Shown here piece after piece: positions 27,672 to 35,900 of a stretch of 64,000 nt of DNA. Every line of letters begins with the position of its first letter. The stretch's first letter is position 1. Position numbers and translations under genes: made by a program. Source of the stretch: Colwellia sp. Arc7-D (GTDB taxonomy: Bacteria; Pseudomonadota; Gammaproteobacteria; Enterobacterales; Alteromonadaceae); the NCBI RefSeq assembly GCF_003061515.1, contig NZ_CP028924.1, positions 434,001 through 498,000 on the forward strand, read 5' to 3'. The notes below the pieces were generated by a model, which worked only from the letters and a program-made list of their open reading frames with translations, did not search any database and was not told the origin of the DNA.

Positions 27672-27973
27672 ATTCTTTTCCATCCATGTGATCATGACAT
27701 ACCGTTCATCCTGAACATCGTCATTCTTTTCCATCCATGTGATCATGACATACCGTTCATCCTGAACATCGTCATTCTTTCACATCCATGTGATCATGAC
27801 ATACCGTTCATCCTGAACATCGTCATTCTTTTACATCCATGTGACCATGACATACCGTTCATCCTGAACATCGTCATTCTTTCACATCCATGTGATCATG
27901 ACATACCGTTCATCCTGAACATCGTCATTCTTTCACATCCATGTGATCATGACATACCGTTCATCCTGAACAT
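27672..27973. repeat. 51-bp tandem repeat array, six copies
   Basis: Copies start at 27672, 27723, 27774, 27825, 27876 and 27927; the first five are 51 bases, the last 47. They are nearly identical, differing mainly at unit positions 8-10 (TCC, CAC or TAC) and one T-to-C in copy 4. Each unit contains the small inverted repeat GTTCA-TCC-TGAAC and a TGATCA palindrome. Because 51 is a multiple of 3, a plus-strand open frame (27627-28013) passes through as a 17-residue repeat (ILFHPCDHDIPFILNIV-like), but it overlaps the yjbQ start and has no ribosome-binding site, so I treat it as non-coding. It fills the space between cheX and yjbQ. Confidence 0.95.
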
Positions 27974-27998
27974 AAAAAAGCCCCGTATTAACGAGGCT
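27974..27998 (-). terminator. Intrinsic terminator of cheX
   Basis: On the minus strand: AGCCTCG, loop TTAATA, CGGGGCT, then TTTTTTA. It starts 22 bases after the cheX stop codon and abuts the tandem repeats. Confidence 0.88.
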
Positions 27999-28019
27999 GG
28001 TTTTCGGGATTAAATATAA

Positions 28020-28484
28020 CTATTTATCAAAACTAAATTCGATATAGGCATTACCAAATTCTGAAGTGAGCGGAATGATAACGATTGGACCGTCAGCCAT
28101 GTGATGAATAGAGTGACCAGGCCCTGAAACTACCATAGGCGTTGCCATATCAAATTCTATACCTTTTTCACTCAGCATACGCTTGGCACCACCGGTAACC
28201 ATATTGGTGATTTCACCAACGAGATCAGTAATTTCTTCATTTATTTCATCTGGCCCTTCACCGACCATTTTTTTCATGGTAGCAAGTGCTAACTTACCTT
28301 CAAAGGTAATAGATAAAGAACCTTTTGTTTGTTGACTTACCATACCAATTAATCCTGAAACATCGCCTTTAGCTATTTCATTTTTTTTCAAGCGAGGTTT
28401 CTCAGGAATGAGTTCCATTTGTGCCATGGTTGTCATCACGTTCAGCATCGAAGAAAGGAAGGGGTTAATAAACTCTGCATTCAT
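28020..28484 (-). CDS. CheX-type chemotaxis protein
   Basis: 154 residues of the CheC/CheX/FliY fold. CheX dephosphorylates CheY-P. Family features are 'FINPFLSSMLNVMTTMAQ' at the start, 'GSLSITFEGKLALATMKKMVGE' near 55 and the 'EITDLVGEITNMVTGGAKRML' helix near 84, matching the E-x2-N phosphatase motif region. It is a single cytoplasmic domain with no other chemotaxis genes nearby. ATG at 28484; own terminator downstream. Confidence 0.87.
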   Translation of the reverse strand: MNAEFINPFLSSMLNVMTTMAQMELIPEKPRLKKNEIAKGDVSGLIGMVSQQTKGSLSITFEGKLALATMKKMVGEGPDEINEEITDLVGEITNMVTGGAKRMLSEKGIEFDMATPMVVSGPGHSIHHMADGPIVIIPLTSEFGNAYIEFSFDK

Positions 28485-28568
28485 GAATTTTTTTCCAAAG
28501 ACTCAATTTAAAAGGGTAAGGTTATTTTGCGCATTCTAGAGCAAAATAAAAATCTGGTTGTATTAATT

Positions 28569-29063
28569 TTAAGGTTTTATTTCATTAATAATAACTGATC
28601 TTTTGAAAGTTAGGCTACCTTTTATCTGCTTATCCTTGAAATTAACTGTATTCACCTGTTTTGGGTAATGCTCAGTCAATAAACGATTAGTTATTTTAAG
28701 GCCTGTTAAAGCATGAGAAAACTCAGCTTCTTGATAAATAAATATATTACCTTTACTCACCTCAAGGCCAATCCAATTTAATGTTATGGCTTGGTCTTGA
28801 TAATGCAATTGAAAATGCGCTTCTACGTATTGGCGAATAAACTTCTCATAATCAGGATGAGCAACTGAGAAGTGTATTTGATTCGTTTCAGCTATAGCGT
28901 TGTCGATATCATGAGCCGTTATTTGGTGAATAACTTCAATTGATTGAGTACGTTCATTTAACGATAAATCGGAAATACTAAAAAAGTAACGGTGGGCAAC
29001 CGCATTAGCGGCTAACCCACACAATAGCAAAACCAAAAAGCGTTTAGCTAGACTTAACAACAT
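28569..29063 (-). CDS. DUF6702 family protein, exported
   Basis: 164 residues with a signal peptide (about 1-23, ending AVA-H). The mature protein starts 'HRYFFSISDLSLNERTQSIEVIHQITAHD', typical of DUF6702, and is mostly beta strands. Function unknown. It follows the M1 metallopeptidase gene with a 2-base gap, so the two are co-expressed; this pairing is also seen in other marine bacteria, suggesting a shared periplasmic role. Confidence 0.82.
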   Translation of the reverse strand: MLLSLAKRFLVLLLCGLAANAVAHRYFFSISDLSLNERTQSIEVIHQITAHDIDNAIAETNQIHFSVAHPDYEKFIRQYVEAHFQLHYQDQAITLNWIGLEVSKGNIFIYQEAEFSHALTGLKITNRLLTEHYPKQVNTVNFKDKQIKGSLTFKRSVIINEIKP

Positions 29064-29065
29064 GT

Positions 29066-31429
29066 TTACTGTTCAGCCTCATTATCTTCTTCTGTACTTT
29101 TGCTTTCTTTATCATCTGCACTTTTCAATTCAACATTGTAATCGCGCATCATGTCATCTTTCTTGCGTTTGTATAAATCAAAGCGAGATTTAATTGGGCG
29201 TGCAGGCCAGTAATTATTACTAACATCTACATCAGCGGTTTCCCAGTTAGGATCAATAGCGATACCAGTTAATTCTTTTTCACGCACAAATAATTTAGAG
29301 ACTAACTTACTATTACGACGCCAAATTTCAGCAGGTAAAGTTACTCGCTCAGTGGTATTGTCAGCATAAGTGAGCTCTAGAATAACGGGCATCACAAGTC
29401 CGCCTTTATTTTCAAAATCAACAATGTAGAAGTTTCTTTCGTCAATAAGTAGGTCTTTTTGCCATTGCTCTAATTTTGCATGGCTTTTGTTATATTTATT
29501 ACGCGCTGCGTTTGTAGCTGTAAACTTATCATGCTCATTGTAAAAGTCTAACAACTCAGGTTTATCGTCAGTTCTAACCCACTTGCCTTTATTTTGAACT
29601 TTACTAATAAAGTCAGGCTTTTCGTTATCTAATGCACGTTCCCAAGCTTCTTCCGTATCAGGGTTTTGGCTATTTGGACGATATAAGTGAATATTACCTA
29701 AGGCAATATCAACATGATCTGTAGTGTAGAACCAACCACGCCAGAACCAATCTAAATCAACACCCGAGGCATCTTCCATCGTACGGAAAAAATCTGCAGG
29801 AGTAGGGCGTTTAAACTTCCAGCGTTGCGCGTATTCTTTAAAGGCAAAATCAAACAACTCTCTGCCCATAACAGTTTCACGTAAAATGTTTAATGCTGTT
29901 GCTGGCTTACCGTATGCATTGTTACCAAATTGCAAAATTGATTCAGAATTCGTCATGATAGGAACTTGGTTATCACTTTTCATGTAGCTGGTAATATTTG
30001 CAGCATCACCGCGGCGAGATGGGTAACCTTCTTCCCATGCTTGTTCAGCAACAAATTGTAGAAAAGTATTTAAACCTTCATCCATCCAAGTCCACTGACG
30101 TTCGTCCGAGTTCACAATCATTGGGAAATAGTTGTGTCCCACTTCATGAATAATTACGCCAATAAGCCCGTATTTAGTTCTGCGAGAATAGGTTTTTTCA
30201 CCCGTTTCTTTATCTAATGTCGGGCGCGGGCCGTTGAAAGTGATCATCGGATATTCCATGCCACCAACAGGGCCATTTACCGAGATAGAAACAGGGTAAG
30301 GATAAGCAAAGGTATATTTATTATATTGCTCCATGGTGTGGATAATTGACTCAGTAGAGTATTTTTCCCATAACGGGTTACCTTCATTCGGGTAGAAAGA
30401 CATCGCCATTGTGTCGGTTTTTCCACCTTTGTAACCTTGTGCATCCCAAATAAATTTACGGCTTGAGGCAAAAGCAAAATCTCGTACGTTTTTCGCTTCA
30501 AATTCCCAAGTCTTAGTTTTAGTAGAACGCGATTTTTCGTTTTCTAAAGCTTCTTCAGGTGTAATAACGAGTACTGGCTTATCGGCATCTTTAGCTTTTG
30601 CTAAACGATTACGTTGAGTTTTTGTTAAAACATCTTTTGGGTTTTGTAACACACCTGTTGCAGCTACAACGTGATCAGCGGGAACCGTAATGCTAACGTC
30701 ATAGTCACCAAACTCTAAGGTGAATTCGCCGCTACCAATAAACTGCTTGTTCTGCCAACCCATTACATCGTAGTAAGCTGCAGCACGAGGAAACCAACTC
30801 GCTATTTCGTAAAGGTAATTATCGTCTTCTTTGAAATACTCGTAACCTGAACGGCCACCTAAGACTTTTTGTTCATGTAATTGGTAGTTCCAATTAATAT
30901 TTAGCTCTACGCTATCACCTGATTTGAGCGCTTTTGGTAAATCAATGCGCATCATAGTGCCATTGATAACATAACTTAACGCTTTGCCGTTTGAACCAGC
31001 TACTTTAGTAATGTCATAACCGCCCTGGAATTCGTCTGTTTCAATAACATTGCGTAAACCGGTATAAGTGATTTTTTTCTCTGGTGCTGTGCGTGTTGTT
31101 TTTGCACCTGCATTATCAGCTAATTTATTTTGGTCTAACTGTAACCACAAATAACGTAAAGTATCAGGGGAGTTGTTTGTATAATCAATTGTTTCACTGC
31201 CTGATAACGTTTGTTTCTCGTCATCTAGGGTAATATCAATTTTATAATCCACCTCTTGTTGCCAATATTGATGGCCAGGTGCACCAGACGCTGTGCGATA
31301 AGTATTTGGCGTTGGTAAGTTTTCTTCTAGCTGACGAAATTTATCGTCATTAATGCTGCTTTTTGCTACCGCAATACCACTAACAGCAATGCATAAACAA
31401 AGTAAGGCTGTGTTGATTGAATATTTCAT
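29066..31429 (-). CDS. M1-family metallopeptidase, periplasmic
   Basis: 787 residues with a signal peptide (1-22). Zinc site His428-Glu429-Val-Gly-His432 with Glu451 after the 18-residue spacer (HExxH-x18-E), and the exopeptidase-like 'GGMEYP' at 389-394. N-terminal beta domain (about 55-260), catalytic domain (about 300-560) and a C-terminal charged tail rich in Glu/Asp/Lys. It probably trims peptides in the periplasm for amino-acid supply. Closest in style to the large 'M1 family metallopeptidase' group of Alteromonadales and Bacteroidetes rather than PepN. First gene of a pair with DUF6702. Confidence 0.92.
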   Translation of the reverse strand: MKYSINTALLCLCIAVSGIAVAKSSINDDKFRQLEENLPTPNTYRTASGAPGHQYWQQEVDYKIDITLDDEKQTLSGSETIDYTNNSPDTLRYLWLQLDQNKLADNAGAKTTRTAPEKKITYTGLRNVIETDEFQGGYDITKVAGSNGKALSYVINGTMMRIDLPKALKSGDSVELNINWNYQLHEQKVLGGRSGYEYFKEDDNYLYEIASWFPRAAAYYDVMGWQNKQFIGSGEFTLEFGDYDVSITVPADHVVAATGVLQNPKDVLTKTQRNRLAKAKDADKPVLVITPEEALENEKSRSTKTKTWEFEAKNVRDFAFASSRKFIWDAQGYKGGKTDTMAMSFYPNEGNPLWEKYSTESIIHTMEQYNKYTFAYPYPVSISVNGPVGGMEYPMITFNGPRPTLDKETGEKTYSRRTKYGLIGVIIHEVGHNYFPMIVNSDERQWTWMDEGLNTFLQFVAEQAWEEGYPSRRGDAANITSYMKSDNQVPIMTNSESILQFGNNAYGKPATALNILRETVMGRELFDFAFKEYAQRWKFKRPTPADFFRTMEDASGVDLDWFWRGWFYTTDHVDIALGNIHLYRPNSQNPDTEEAWERALDNEKPDFISKVQNKGKWVRTDDKPELLDFYNEHDKFTATNAARNKYNKSHAKLEQWQKDLLIDERNFYIVDFENKGGLVMPVILELTYADNTTERVTLPAEIWRRNSKLVSKLFVREKELTGIAIDPNWETADVDVSNNYWPARPIKSRFDLYKRKKDDMMRDYNVELKSADDKESKSTEEDNEAEQ

Positions 31430-32041
31430 GTGCTTCCTGAAGGAGTTAAACTAAGTGAATTTTTAATATTATCGGTACTTTATAACATTTTTTTAACGAA
31501 TAGGTCAGGTTACTGAAATGTAATATGCGTTCAATTGTAGAATAAACACGTTGAGTTGTTGTAGCGTTAAAATACGCCGTAGAATAAATCTGTTTTAGAA
31601 GTAAATCCTTGTTTAGCTTTAAGGTACTTTGACGAGTATTAACAGATAACTAAATTATGGTAAACGAGCATTTATAAGTGAATCTAAAATTAACTTATTA
31701 AGCCTTGCATTAACAACCTTTGGCTTCTTTAATAATAAAATTTGCAGCATAGCTTTTGATAAAGTTGTTTAGTATTTTTTTTCGCAACCCCTGAGATTTG
31801 TGAACAAGCTATTCCTTCGTCGTAAGGGCCAAAATAAACCACTTCTTTTGATCTAATGCTTTAATTTTCTCAATATCGATGACAAATAATAATATAAATA
31901 TCAATAACTACACCTTATAATGAAGTAACTAACGAAGATGGTTTACTGATTGTTTTTACAGCATTAAAATAGTCGAAACCCTCAGTATCCAATCAATATA
32001 TTTATACTAAATTGATTATTTAGTTATAAAAAAGGACTTTT
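31430..32041. other. 612-base gap with a possible broken small gene
   Basis: AT-rich, with promoters expected for both flanking genes. On the minus strand, 31729-31905, one frame reads 'VIDIEKIKALDQKKWF' and another continues 'GPYDEGIACSQISGVAKK' up to a TAA at 31729; one extra G near 31830 would join them into about 60 residues. I do not recognise the product, and it may be chance. No other feature seen. Confidence 0.25.
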
Positions 32042-32590
32042 ATGCTTTCAAAATTTTTTAAATCAACCCTAGTTTTTAATCGAGCTCAAAATCAAGCGCC
32101 TAACTTTTTTCTAGTTTACTTTTTAATCGCCCTTATTTGGCACAATAACTTTTTTATGAGCTTAGTTGTCGCCGATGGTAGTTTAAGTGATAAATTCACT
32201 AGCGCATTAACGGAACACTCATTTCAATATGGTGTGGTTTTATGCTTAACGTTATTGTTTTATATTTTAAGATTATCGTTTTTGTATTTCGTTAACAAAA
32301 CTGATGAATTTATTGAAGCTGATGAACCTATTGAAACCAAAATAGGTAGTGATCAAGTCTTTACTGAGAATAAAGATGTAGTGCGTTTATTAGCATTGCT
32401 AGATGAAACTAAAGCTGAATTGGCCAAAGTAAAAGTTAGAGAAGTTACGGCTCAAAAAGATAAAACTGCGACAATAAGTAAAATGTTGGCTGCTCAAGCT
32501 GAGTTAGATATTGCGCTGGCTGATATAACCATTTTAAGTAAATCTAATGAGGAGCTAAGGTCTAAGCTATCAGAATGTAAGGTAACTTAG
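32042..32590 (+). CDS. Unknown two-span membrane protein with C-terminal coiled coil
   Basis: 182 residues. Two hydrophobic spans (about 22-42 and 62-86) separated by a short loop, then a long charged helix (about 110-180; 'LLDETKAELAKVKVREVTAQKDKTATISKMLAAQAELDIALADITILSK') predicted to be a coiled coil. ATG after AAAAGGA. I do not recognise a family. It is isolated between a divergent M1 peptidase and a DUF4382 lipoprotein. Its codon use looks like that of its neighbours, so it is probably a real gene. Confidence 0.7.
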   Translation: MLSKFFKSTLVFNRAQNQAPNFFLVYFLIALIWHNNFFMSLVVADGSLSDKFTSALTEHSFQYGVVLCLTLLFYILRLSFLYFVNKTDEFIEADEPIETKIGSDQVFTENKDVVRLLALLDETKAELAKVKVREVTAQKDKTATISKMLAAQAELDIALADITILSKSNEELRSKLSECKVT

Positions 32591-32762
32591 CCAGTAGTCT
32601 AAACAGCCGAATAACTTGCTATTATTTCTTTTATTTAGCGCCCCTAAAGCCTTTATAATTAGTGAATACTCCTGTTGTACTAATCTACAGCTGCATTTGC
32701 TTTACACTTAAAGGTTTTTTATTACTTTATACCTTTAAAGTATATATCTCCTTGACTATGGA

Positions 32763-32945
32763 GTGACAGATGAGCATCACCCTTCAATATATTGTACTCA
32801 ATTAAATGTTATGCTTAACCTTGTTGGCTTAAGCTCTCTTACTATAGAAACCTTAAGTTCAATTGATAAATTGCTTAATAGCAATCGTGACGCAGCAATA
32901 ACTGTGTCATTTTTCTTAGAAAAGTCTATCAATAATGAAACGTAA
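32763..32945 (+). CDS. Possible small hypothetical protein
   Basis: 60 codons from a GTG at 32763 with GGAG directly before it, too close to be ideal. The product has a hydrophobic middle ('LNLVGLSSLTIETL') and no recognisable family. It lies alone in the 436-base gap 32591-33026, where I see nothing else. It could be chance. Confidence 0.25.
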   Translation: MTDEHHPSIYCTQLNVMLNLVGLSSLTIETLSSIDKLLNSNRDAAITVSFFLEKSINNET

Positions 32946-33026
32946 TATTCATATTTGTTTGATTTCACTAAAGAATAAGAAGCTGAAAGATTCAGTTGCT
33001 ATAACCTTAATTCATTAGGAAAAATT

Positions 33027-34004
33027 ATGTTAAATAAAATACACCTTGCCACCTTCACTTTCTCTGCTCTATTAATTACTGCCTGTGGCGGCTCAAGCGA
33101 TAAAGCTCCAGTAGAAAATATCACACCATTACCTAGCTTTTCTTTATCGGTAAGTGACGCGCCAGTAGATGATCTTTCTGAAGTCGTTGTATGTTTCAAC
33201 CAAATAGAACTTAAAGGTAATGGTGCAGATACCGTTTTCATTGTAGGTAATGAAGAAGGAATGATTGCAGTCAATGATCTATGTTTAGATAATAGCGGTG
33301 ATGTTATTCCTAATACGGTAGGTCTTGATTTATTACAATATAAAGGTAGTGATTCAATTGCTTTAGTCGATGGTATCAGCATTGAAGCAGGTGATTATAC
33401 ACAGTTACGTTTAATCATGAGTGATGGTTCTTACGGCATTGATGCACAAACGAGTGATAAAATCAGTGTAAGTGTACCTTCAAATGAACTCAAATTAGAT
33501 GGTTTCACAGCAACGTTAGGTGGAACGGTAGACTTAACGTTAGAATTTGACTTAAATAAAGGAATGACGAATCCTGTTGGTCAAGCGGGTTATTTTCTTA
33601 AGCCACGCGGTGTTAGATTAGTTAATAACAATGAAGCGGGTCATATTAATGGAACTGTCTCGGAAACGTTATTAATTGAGAATCAATGTACGCCACTTTC
33701 TGATTCAACTGCAAATGTCGCAAGTGTCTATATATATGAAGGTGCGGATTTGGCTATTGATACCTTAGAAGATAACGGTGGAGATGAAACTGGAAATTTA
33801 CCTTATGCAAGTACAGCAGTGACTTTCAATAGCGAACAAACAAGCTATAACTTTGAAATAGGTTTTATTACTATAGGTGATTACACCGTTGCTGTTAGTT
33901 GTGATACTGAGGATGATCCAGAGGTTAACGAAGAAGTAAACTTCATCACTTCACAAAATGTTACTGTAATTGCAGATAATACTCCTGTTCAAGTCAACTT
34001 TTAA
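33027..34004 (+). CDS. DUF4382 domain lipoprotein
   Basis: 325 residues. Lipoprotein signal peptide with lipobox LITAC, lipidated Cys20, then a DUF4382 domain (about residues 38-200; 'LSVSDAPVDDLSEVVVCFNQIEL', 'GDYTQLRLIM', 'GYFLKPRGVRLV'). The C-terminal part (about 205-325) is acidic with beta strands and two or three Cys, resembling a carboxypeptidase-regulatory-like fold. Outer-membrane location is likely because Gly follows the Cys (no +2 Asp). Role unknown; monocistronic, with a hairpin after it. Confidence 0.87.
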   Translation: MLNKIHLATFTFSALLITACGGSSDKAPVENITPLPSFSLSVSDAPVDDLSEVVVCFNQIELKGNGADTVFIVGNEEGMIAVNDLCLDNSGDVIPNTVGLDLLQYKGSDSIALVDGISIEAGDYTQLRLIMSDGSYGIDAQTSDKISVSVPSNELKLDGFTATLGGTVDLTLEFDLNKGMTNPVGQAGYFLKPRGVRLVNNNEAGHINGTVSETLLIENQCTPLSDSTANVASVYIYEGADLAIDTLEDNGGDETGNLPYASTAVTFNSEQTSYNFEIGFITIGDYTVAVSCDTEDDPEVNEEVNFITSQNVTVIADNTPVQVNF

Positions 34005-34027
34005 AAAGAGTATCTTTTTAATTTAGT

Positions 34028-34049
34028 GCTCTTGCTTTATTGCAAGAGC
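34028..34049 (+). terminator. Hairpin after the DUF4382 gene
   Basis: Perfect 8-base stem GCTCTTGC / GCAAGAGC with loop TTTATT, 23 bases after the stop codon. Only a weak T tract follows. Confidence 0.65.
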
Positions 34050-34221
34050 ATTGTCATTGGTTAAAGAAGTAATTTAGTTGATTGCTTTTTAGAACTTTCA
34101 ATCTAATCATCATTTTTTCTTTTGTTTAAAACACCTGTAGTCAGTATAATTCACCAATATTTCAAACTACACATGTTAAGTTTGAACTTGCTTCTAATTT
34201 ATAGGCTTTATTTTTAAATAT

Positions 34222-35208
34222 ATGATTTCTCACAAATTCTCCATCGCACCCATGCTCGATTGGACCGATCGTCACTGTCGCTATTTTTATCGCGTAATGT
34301 CGAAACAAGCGGTGTTGTATACCGAAATGGTAACTACGGGCGCAATACTGCATGGTAAAGGCAATTACTTAGCATATAACGACGAAGAGCATCCTTTGGT
34401 ATTACAGCTTGGTGGTAGTGATGTAAACGCTATGACGGAGTGTGCAAAAATTGCTGAACAGCAAGGATATGATGAAATCAATATTAATGTTGGTTGTCCA
34501 TCAGACCGTGTACAAAATGGTAAGTTTGGTGCCTGTTTAATGGCAGAGCCTCAACTGGTGGCAGACTGTGTCGCGAGTATGCAAAACGTCACCAAAATTC
34601 CAACAACAGTAAAATCACGTATTGGTATTGACGATCTCGACAGTTATGAATTTTTACATCAGTTTTTAACGACGGTGAGTGCCGCGGGTTGTCAGCATTT
34701 TATTATTCACGCGCGTAAAGCCTGGTTAAGTGGTTTAAGTCCCAAACAAAACCGAGATATTCCACCGTTAGACTATCAGCGCGTATATCAAATTAAACAA
34801 GACTTTCCCAATATTGATATTTCAATCAATGGCGGTATAACAACTTTTGCACAAGCTAATGAGCATATGCAACACATTGATGGTGTGATGATTGGTAGAG
34901 AAGTTTATCAAAACCCTTATATGTTAACTGAAGCTGACAATGAAATTTGGCAGGCAAATTCTGAAGTTAAGTCACGACAAGTTGTGCTTAATGAAATGAT
35001 TGAATATGTTGACCATCACGTAGCCAATGGTGGCCGAGCTTGGCATGTAGCTAGGCATATGCTTGGGTTATGTAATGGTTTAGCAGGTGCGAAGCAATTT
35101 CGCCGTTATTTAAGTGAAAATGCTAATGGTGAAAATGTAGGTGGTGAAGTACTACAACAAGCTTTTGCTAAAGTGTTACAACTTAACCCTGATTTAGACG
35201 TGATCTGA
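34222..35208 (+). CDS. dusA: tRNA-dihydrouridine synthase A
   Basis: Flavin enzyme that reduces uridines in the D-loop of tRNA (positions 20/20a in E. coli). 328 residues, TIM barrel then helical domain. Starts 'KFSIAPMLDWTDRHCRYF' (FMN site, DusA type); catalytic Cys in 'NVGCPSDRVQNGKFGACLM' near residue 95; 'VKSRIGIDD' near 132; 'HARKAWLSGLSPKQNR' near 160, a DusA signature; 'INGGI' near 200. Length and motifs are normal. Confidence 0.96.
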   Translation: MISHKFSIAPMLDWTDRHCRYFYRVMSKQAVLYTEMVTTGAILHGKGNYLAYNDEEHPLVLQLGGSDVNAMTECAKIAEQQGYDEININVGCPSDRVQNGKFGACLMAEPQLVADCVASMQNVTKIPTTVKSRIGIDDLDSYEFLHQFLTTVSAAGCQHFIIHARKAWLSGLSPKQNRDIPPLDYQRVYQIKQDFPNIDISINGGITTFAQANEHMQHIDGVMIGREVYQNPYMLTEADNEIWQANSEVKSRQVVLNEMIEYVDHHVANGGRAWHVARHMLGLCNGLAGAKQFRRYLSENANGENVGGEVLQQAFAKVLQLNPDLDVI

Positions 35209-35224
35209 TTTTTATCTTATTGTT

Positions 35225-35419
35225 TTAAATTACTTCGCTGAGTAAATTCAGCACTTTCAAATTTATTAAAGTCCTAATATTGAAAACAGTTTCTCGATAT
35301 TGGGACTTAAATACTCCATGTAATTGCTTTTTATTATGGCTTAATTCTTTTTCATAAATTTCGCTATAAATTAGTAAATTTAACCACATCGCAGTTTTAT
35401 CAATAAAGTAACACTGCAT
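35225..35419 (-). CDS. Possible small hypothetical protein
   Basis: 64 codons from an ATG at 35419, convergent with dusA. The product is basic and hydrophobic in its middle ('MWLNLLIYSEIYEKEL'). No recognised family and only a weak ribosome-binding site. Its start lies about 60 bases from the sigma-54 promoter on the other strand, so the frame could also be chance. Confidence 0.3.
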   Translation of the reverse strand: MQCYFIDKTAMWLNLLIYSEIYEKELSHNKKQLHGVFKSQYRETVFNIRTLINLKVLNLLSEVI

Positions 35420-35481
35420 TTTATTATCTTCATAAAAATAAATTTACCATTAAAACAGTGGTTTAGTGTTTTTTTCGATCC

Positions 35482-35499
35482 TTGGCACAACCTTTGTAA
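35482..35499 (+). promoter_or_regulatory. Sigma-54 promoter of a small membrane peptide gene
   Basis: TTGGCACAACCTTTGTAA: GG at -24 and TTGT at -12 with the required spacing. It matches the promoter before the pspA operon (TTGGCACAGCACTTGTAA at 37130) at all positions outside the 4-base spacer. The TTGT variant at -12 is also that of E. coli pspA. Predicted transcription start near 35510. Upstream, TTTACCA (35443 region) and TGGTTTA half-sites could bind the enhancer protein PspF; this last point is inference. Confidence 0.8.
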
Positions 35500-35570
35500 G
35501 TGTTTAAGCAACTTATATAAGTAGCACTTTAAAAATAGAGTGTTAAATACAGCCTAAAAGGATTGATACA

Positions 35571-35669
35571 ATGCCAAGTTTAACCATGTTATTTACATTG
35601 TTTATGTTACCCGGTGTTTGTTTGCTGGCGACCTCATTTATTGTTGCTAGATTAGAGCAAGGTAAATAA
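35571..35669 (+). CDS. 32-residue single-span membrane peptide, putative Psp regulon member
   Basis: Short gene with AAAAGGA 8 bases before its ATG. The peptide starts MPSLTMLFTLFML, has one hydrophobic span (about residues 4-25) and ends with a charged tail, ARLEQGK. It has its own sigma-54 promoter (35482-35499) and its own terminator 11 bases after the stop, so it is a complete monocistronic unit of about 190 bases. The promoter matches that of the pspA operon 1.6 kb away. It might be a short functional counterpart of PspG or PspB, but I recognise no family. The transcript could also act as a small RNA. Confidence 0.7.
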   Translation: MPSLTMLFTLFMLPGVCLLATSFIVARLEQGK

Positions 35670-35679
35670 GCTTCACTGT

Positions 35680-35700
35680 TTAAGGCATAGCCTTAATTTT
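35680..35700 (+). terminator. Intrinsic terminator of the small membrane peptide gene
   Basis: Stem TTAAGGC / GCCTTAA, loop ATA, then TTTT. Eleven bases after the stop codon. Confidence 0.85.
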
Positions 35701-35900
35701 AAAATATCGTTTTTATCGCTATTTTTTATCGCTATTTTTATAATAATGGCAAGTCGATAAGCTTTTTTTAAGTATTTTTGCTATTTACACTTTATATATT
35801 TACTACCGCTCAAACTCCTTCACCATAAATACTGTACTTTGTGTGAGATCTCAGCTAATTTTGCTTTATCGTTTCAAGGTAAAATTATTAGGTCTAGCTT

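Noticed and set aside
27672..27973. Possible CRISPR array
   Set aside because: Repeats are contiguous 51-bp units with no variable spacers, and there are no cas genes nearby.
27627..28013. 128-codon plus-strand open frame with 17-residue repeats
   Set aside because: The frame stays open only because the DNA repeat is 51 bases long. It overlaps the yjbQ start, has no ribosome-binding site and runs into the cheX terminator.
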